A model generated the notes under the pieces. That model searched no databases. It worked only from the letters and a program-made list of their open reading frames with translations, and had not been told where the DNA came from. Source: Flavihumibacter sp. UBA7668 (lineage in GTDB: Bacteria; Bacteroidota; Bacteroidia; Chitinophagales; Chitinophagaceae). From it: a DNA stretch of 64,000 nucleotides. Shown one piece after another: positions 59,818 to 64,000 of this stretch. Both the position numbers and the translations under genes were made by a program. Position 1 is the stretch's first letter. Each line of letters begins with the position of its first letter. The stretch lies in contig NZ_DLHM01000003.1 of NCBI RefSeq assembly GCF_002483205.1, positions 476,420-540,419 on the forward strand, read 5' to 3'.

Positions 59818-62800
59818 ATGATAGAAAAAATAATTTCATGGTCTATACGGAACCGGTTCTTTGTCTGGATCGGCATTATCATGATCGTAGTTGGTGGCAT
59901 CTACTCCATAAAAGAGACGCCGGTAGATGCATTGCCCGACCTTTCCGAAAACCAGGTGATCATTTATACAGAATACATGGGGCGAAATCCAAAGATCATG
60001 GAAGACCAGATCACCTACCCGTTAGTCTCCAACCTGCAAGGCATACCCAGCATCAAGTCCATCAGAGCAGCATCCATGTTCGGGATGAGTTTCATATTTG
60101 TCGTGTTCAAGGATGACGTGGATGTTTATTGGGCAAGAACCAGGGTTTTGGAAAGGCTCAATTATGCGCAGAAATTCCTGCCACAGGGGGTTACGCCTTC
60201 TTTGGGGCCGGACGGTACCGGGCTGGGTCATGTTTTTTGGTACACACTCGATGGAAAGGGTTATAATCTTGGGGAACTCAGGGCGCTGCAAGACTGGTAC
60301 GTAAAGTTCGCGCTTCAGAATGTGGAAGGTGTCAGCGAAGTGGCTTCCTTTGGCGGCTTCCAGAAAGGCTACCAGGTTACAATAGATCCGCATAAGCTGG
60401 TGTACTATGGGGTTTCACTCATGGATGTAACCCGTGCCGTCTCCGCCAATAATAAAGATGTCGGGGGCAGCTTGTATGAGATGAACTCAACCGGCTATTT
60501 GATCCGGGGTCAGGGCTATATTACCAGCCTCGACGACATCAAGGAAATCCCTATCGGCACCTACAAATCCATACCGATTACACTGAGTGATATTGCGGAA
60601 GTGCAAATGAGTCCCGATCTGAGGCTCGGGATCGTTGATGAGAATGGCGAAGGAGAAGTGGTCGGAGGCATTGTTGTGGCCAGGTTCGGGGAAAACGCGA
60701 AGGACGTGATTGAAAGGGCAAAGGCCAAAATGAAAGACATTGAAAAAGGATTGCCTGCCGGTGTCAAATTCAAAACGGCCTACGACCGCAGCGACCTCAT
60801 ATTGGCTGCAATAGATACCCTCAAAGAGGCCCTTTGGCAGGAAATACTGATTGTTTGTATCGTTGTCATCTTATTTCTCTTTAGTGGCAAAAGCGGGCTG
60901 GTCGCGATTGTTTCCATTCTCCTGTCGGTACTTATCGGATTTATCCTCATGAAATTATTCGGGGTTACAGCCAATATCCTCTCATTGGGCGGTATTGCGC
61001 TTGCCATTGGTGATGTGGTAGATCCCGGTATTGTCATGGCAGAGAATGCCTACAGGATGTTAACCAACAGAGTTCTTAACGTAGAAAACAAGTAACCAGG
61101 TATGGCAAGCGAAAAACAAACGAAAGTAAAAGAACGAATAGGCCACACCAGGGAGATCCCTGAAGCGGAAAGAGTGGCTATTATAGAAGAATCATCACGG
61201 ACGGTGGGCCGCTCGGTATTTTTTTCTGTGGTGATCATGGTCATCTCCTTTGCACCCATTCTTTTCCTGACCGGCCAGGAACGGAAACTCTTTGCACCGC
61301 TGGTGCTTACCAAAACGTTTTCCCTGATCGGTGCGGCCATTCTTGCCATAACGGTTGCGCCGATGTTAACGCGCACTTTGATGAAATGCCGCTTAGTGCC
61401 GGAAAGCAGAAACCCCGTATCCAATTTCTTTATTCTCCTTTATCAGCCGGTGGCAAGATGGTGTTTGAAATGGCGCAAAACAGTGCTGGCCATGTGTTTC
61501 GTACTCATTGCAGGAAGCGTGCCCCTGGTTATGAACCTGGGGACAGAGTTTATGCCACCGCTGGATGAAGGCTCTTTGTTATTAATGCCCGTAACCTTAC
61601 CGGATGTATCCAATTCAGAGGCTAAACGCATCACCCAGTTACAGGACAAGATCATCAAAGACTTCCCGGAAGTGGATAATGTACTTGGTAAAGCCGGACG
61701 CGCCTATACTGCCACAGACAATGCGCCCATCAGCATGATCGAGACGATCATCGTGCTGAAGCCAAAAAGTCAATGGCGCAGTGGGATGACCAAAGAGAAA
61801 CTGATCAAGGAAATGAATGAAAAAGTGCAGATACCCGGTGTTGTTGTCGGCTGGACACAACCGATCATCAATCGCATCAATATGTTATCCACCGGTATCC
61901 GGACAGATGTGGGCGTTAAAATCTATGGAAGTAACCTTGACAGCATTTATAACATAAGCCGTAAGGTAGAAGCGTCCCTCAAAGGAATTGAGGGTTTGGA
62001 AGATCTGTATGTTGAGCAACTCACCGGAGGCAAATATCTTGATATTAAGATCAGGAGAAAGGATGCTGCCCGGTATGGATTGAATATTGACGACGTGAAC
62101 ATGGTTATTGAAAGTGCGTTGGGCGGCATGATCCTCACCACCACCGTTGAAGGCCGGGAAAGGTTCAGTGTAAACCTGAGACTGGCGCAGGAATACCGCA
62201 ATGATATTGACGAGATCAAACGCATTCCCATCCAAACGATGAAGTACGGGGTATTACCACTTTCTTCCGTTGCGGATGTAAAAGTATCGGAAGGGCCTCC
62301 GATGATCAATTCTGAAAACGCCATGCTCAGGGGCACAGTGCTTTTCAATGTGCGGGGAAGGGATATGGGCAGCGTGGTAAACGATGCCAAAAAAAGGATA
62401 GAAGAAACCTTCAAACAACTTCCCCAGGGTTACTATATAGACTGGAGCGGCCAGTATGAGAACCAGGTAAGAGCAGAGCAGCGGTTAAAGGTAATCATAC
62501 CGATTGTGATGCTGATCATCGCCTTCATTCTTTACGTCACCTTTAATTCATTCAAGGCAGTGGCTATTGTGTTTATCAGCGTGCCGGTGGCGCTGATGGG
62601 CGGTGTATATTCCCTGTACTACTATAATGTCAATTTCTCGGTGGCTGTAGCAGTGGGTTTTATAGCATTGTTCGGTGTTGCCGTGGAAACGGGCGTACTG
62701 ATGATCGCCTATCTGAATGACTCCATCAAAAAGCTTGTAACAGCTAAAGGGAACGGCCCTGAAAACATCAGCGATGATGATCTGAAAGAAACTTTCCTGC

Positions 62801-63048
62801 TGGGTGCTACCCAACGGGTGCGGCCACTGCTCATGACCGTTTTAGCTAATATACTTGGCCTGATACCCGTAATGACCGCTACAGGAACCGGTAGTGATGT
62901 GATGAAGCCAATTGCGATTCCCTTTGTATTCGGCCTGATCACCTCCACGCTGTTTGTCCTTATTGTACTGCCGGTAATCTATAATCTTTTAAAAGAATGG
63001 GAACTGAAAAAGCATGGCAAACTGGTGGTGCTTGAAATCAAAGACTAA
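59818..63048 (+). pseudogene. cusA: CusA-type RND pump split by one in-frame stop
   Basis: Two frames, 59818-61095 and 61102-63048, are in the same phase and make one HME-RND pump of about 1076 residues. A TAA at 61093-61095 interrupts them in the cytoplasmic loop after helix 4 (MLTNRVLNVENK-stop-PGM). Before the stop are WARTRVLERLNYAQKF and the relay helix (IALAIGDVVDPGIVMAENAY, with Asp and Glu). After it comes a possible restart, MASEKQTKVKERIG, then TVGRSVFFSVVIMVISF and the rest. It could be inactive, read through, or work as two parts. The relay motif differs from the usual GAMVDAAIVM. Confidence 0.8.
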
Positions 63049-63059
63049 AACCCGGATTC

Positions 63060-64000
63060 ATGAAAAGTAATAAGCTATATACAATCTTCCTGCTGCTGAT
63101 CGCTTCTGTAAATGTTGCGGCACAAGACAGCGTGAAGCTGAGCATGCAGGAAGTTTTTACCGCTATAGACAAATCCTATCCCCAGCTTCAGTATTACGAC
63201 GCTAAAATAGCTTCCATTCGTTCGCTGGTTGACGGTGCAAAAGCATGGATGCCGCCCACCGTGTCACTGGCCTTTGACCGGTTCCCTTACCGGCTGTCCC
63301 TGATAAAGGAAATGATGCCCGATAACCAGGCGGGTATGATGGTGTCCGTGCAACAGATGATTCCCAACGCTGCCAAATTAAATGCAAAAAAAGATTACCT
63401 CGGTTCCCTGGAAAATGTACAGCGCAATGACGCTGAGTGGCAGCGAAACACCCTGCATTTTGCCGCAAGGCTTTATTACTACCGGCGGTTTATTGCCGAA
63501 AACAAACTAAAGACCATTCAACAATACCGCGACCTGTTGAAGATACTGATCCAAACAGCAAAGGATAAATACACCTATAACCAGTCTGACCTGCCGGCAA
63601 TATTCAAGGGGGAAGCCGCGCTGAGCGAACTGGAAAACATGGAAACGATGAGCCTGGCGCAGATCGCGGAAAGCAATATCGGCCTTAATACCCTGATGAG
63701 CCGTGACGTGAATGCCCCGTTTGCCATTGACACGCTCTTGCTGCCTGTTGACTACCGGGCAGATTACCTGATGGTCAACGATACCTCAGCACTTTTGAGA
63801 AACGATATTCTTTCTATGGAGAGCCGCATCCGTTCTATGAAATTCAACCAGAAATGGGCCGCTACCGGCTCCCGGCCCGACTTCGGTGTGCAAATATCAC
63901 ACGGGCAGATGTTCGGCATGCCCAACCAGTTCTCCATCATGGGAATGATGACCATTCCCATTGTGCCCTGGTCATCGAAGATGTACAAGTCCGATGTACG
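63060..64000 (+). CDS. CusC/TolC-type outer-membrane channel, 3' end cut by window
   Basis: The frame is open from ATG 63060 to the window edge (313 codons). It starts MKSNKLYTIFLLLIASVNVA, a signal peptide ending near AAQ. The following LSMQEVFTAIDKSYPQLQYY and QQMIPNAAKLNAKKDYLGSL are typical of CusC-like outer-membrane factors, with heptad coiled-coil later (LYYYRRFIAENKLKTIQQYR). It lies 11 bp after the CusA stop, so it is in the same operon and would form the exit channel. Its end and the rest of the operon are beyond the window. Confidence 0.82.
   Translation, partial: MKSNKLYTIFLLLIASVNVAAQDSVKLSMQEVFTAIDKSYPQLQYYDAKIASIRSLVDGAKAWMPPTVSLAFDRFPYRLSLIKEMMPDNQAGMMVSVQQMIPNAAKLNAKKDYLGSLENVQRNDAEWQRNTLHFAARLYYYRRFIAENKLKTIQQYRDLLKILIQTAKDKYTYNQSDLPAIFKGEAALSELENMETMSLAQIAESNIGLNTLMSRDVNAPFAIDTLLLPVDYRADYLMVNDTSALLRNDILSMESRIRSMKFNQKWAATGSRPDFGVQISHGQMFGMPNQFSIMGMMTIPIVPWSSKMYKSDV

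Overview
The window looks like a Bacteroidota chromosome, most probably a Chitinophagaceae-type environmental bacterium. This is inferred from family content and was not tested by any search. The clues are a SusC-type receptor remnant, FISUMP, DUF4199, DUF6660-like and HYC_CC_PP families, Bacteroidota -7 boxes (TAnnTTTG), and an RND pump fused to its outer-membrane channel.

Region 1 (1-23.4 kb) is ordinary chromosome with many small enzymes: a 3-hydroxyisobutyrate dehydrogenase-type oxidoreductase, a TlpA thioredoxin, a Tat-type metallophosphoesterase, three beta-lactamase-fold serine hydrolases, two PhnB/VOC proteins, an MGH1-type glucosidase, ChrA, a MacB-type permease with a PIG-L deacetylase, OsmC, and a large VCBS-repeat surface protein. 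Between them is gene debris: an internally deleted DUF4199 protein, a SusC remnant, a MacB permease reduced to its two ends, an AraC tail, and a frameshifted receiver-cyclase gene.

Region 2 (about 23.6-38.7 kb) is the most unusual part. About a dozen short units, mostly one gene each and nearly all on the minus strand, are separated by imperfect inverted repeats with ends like RYYYAAC...GTTRRRY. These resemble integron attC sites (57 bp or about 190-200 bp). The cargo includes DMP19/MORN/TonB-C, SUKH, DUF2071, TPR, orphan antitoxins and unknown membrane proteins. At the right end is a tyrosine recombinase with a HARP-like N-terminal region but without the extra block typical of IntI. An IS91-type transposase plus recombinase pair occupies one unit, and an internally deleted copy occupies another. 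A group II intron has inserted exactly in the core box of one site. I read this as an integron-like cassette array of a non-IntI type.

Region 3 (38.7-39.7 kb) has no genes. It holds a long inverted repeat, a perfect hairpin, a 21-bp fragment of a tmRNA 3' end (a typical island attachment site), and IS21-like terminal repeats.

Region 4 (39.7-57.7 kb) is an AT-rich metal-resistance block: an ArsR-controlled MerTP, a P1B ATPase, a CDF transporter, CzcB and a CzcA-outer membrane channel fusion, a His-rich lipoprotein, and a 5'-truncated lgt bordered by a 112-bp hairpin element. Region 5 (57.8-64 kb) appears more GC-rich. It carries a second metal module: an HMA-AraC regulator, a HYC_CC_PP protein, a CusA split by one in-frame stop, and the start of a CusC-type channel running off the window.
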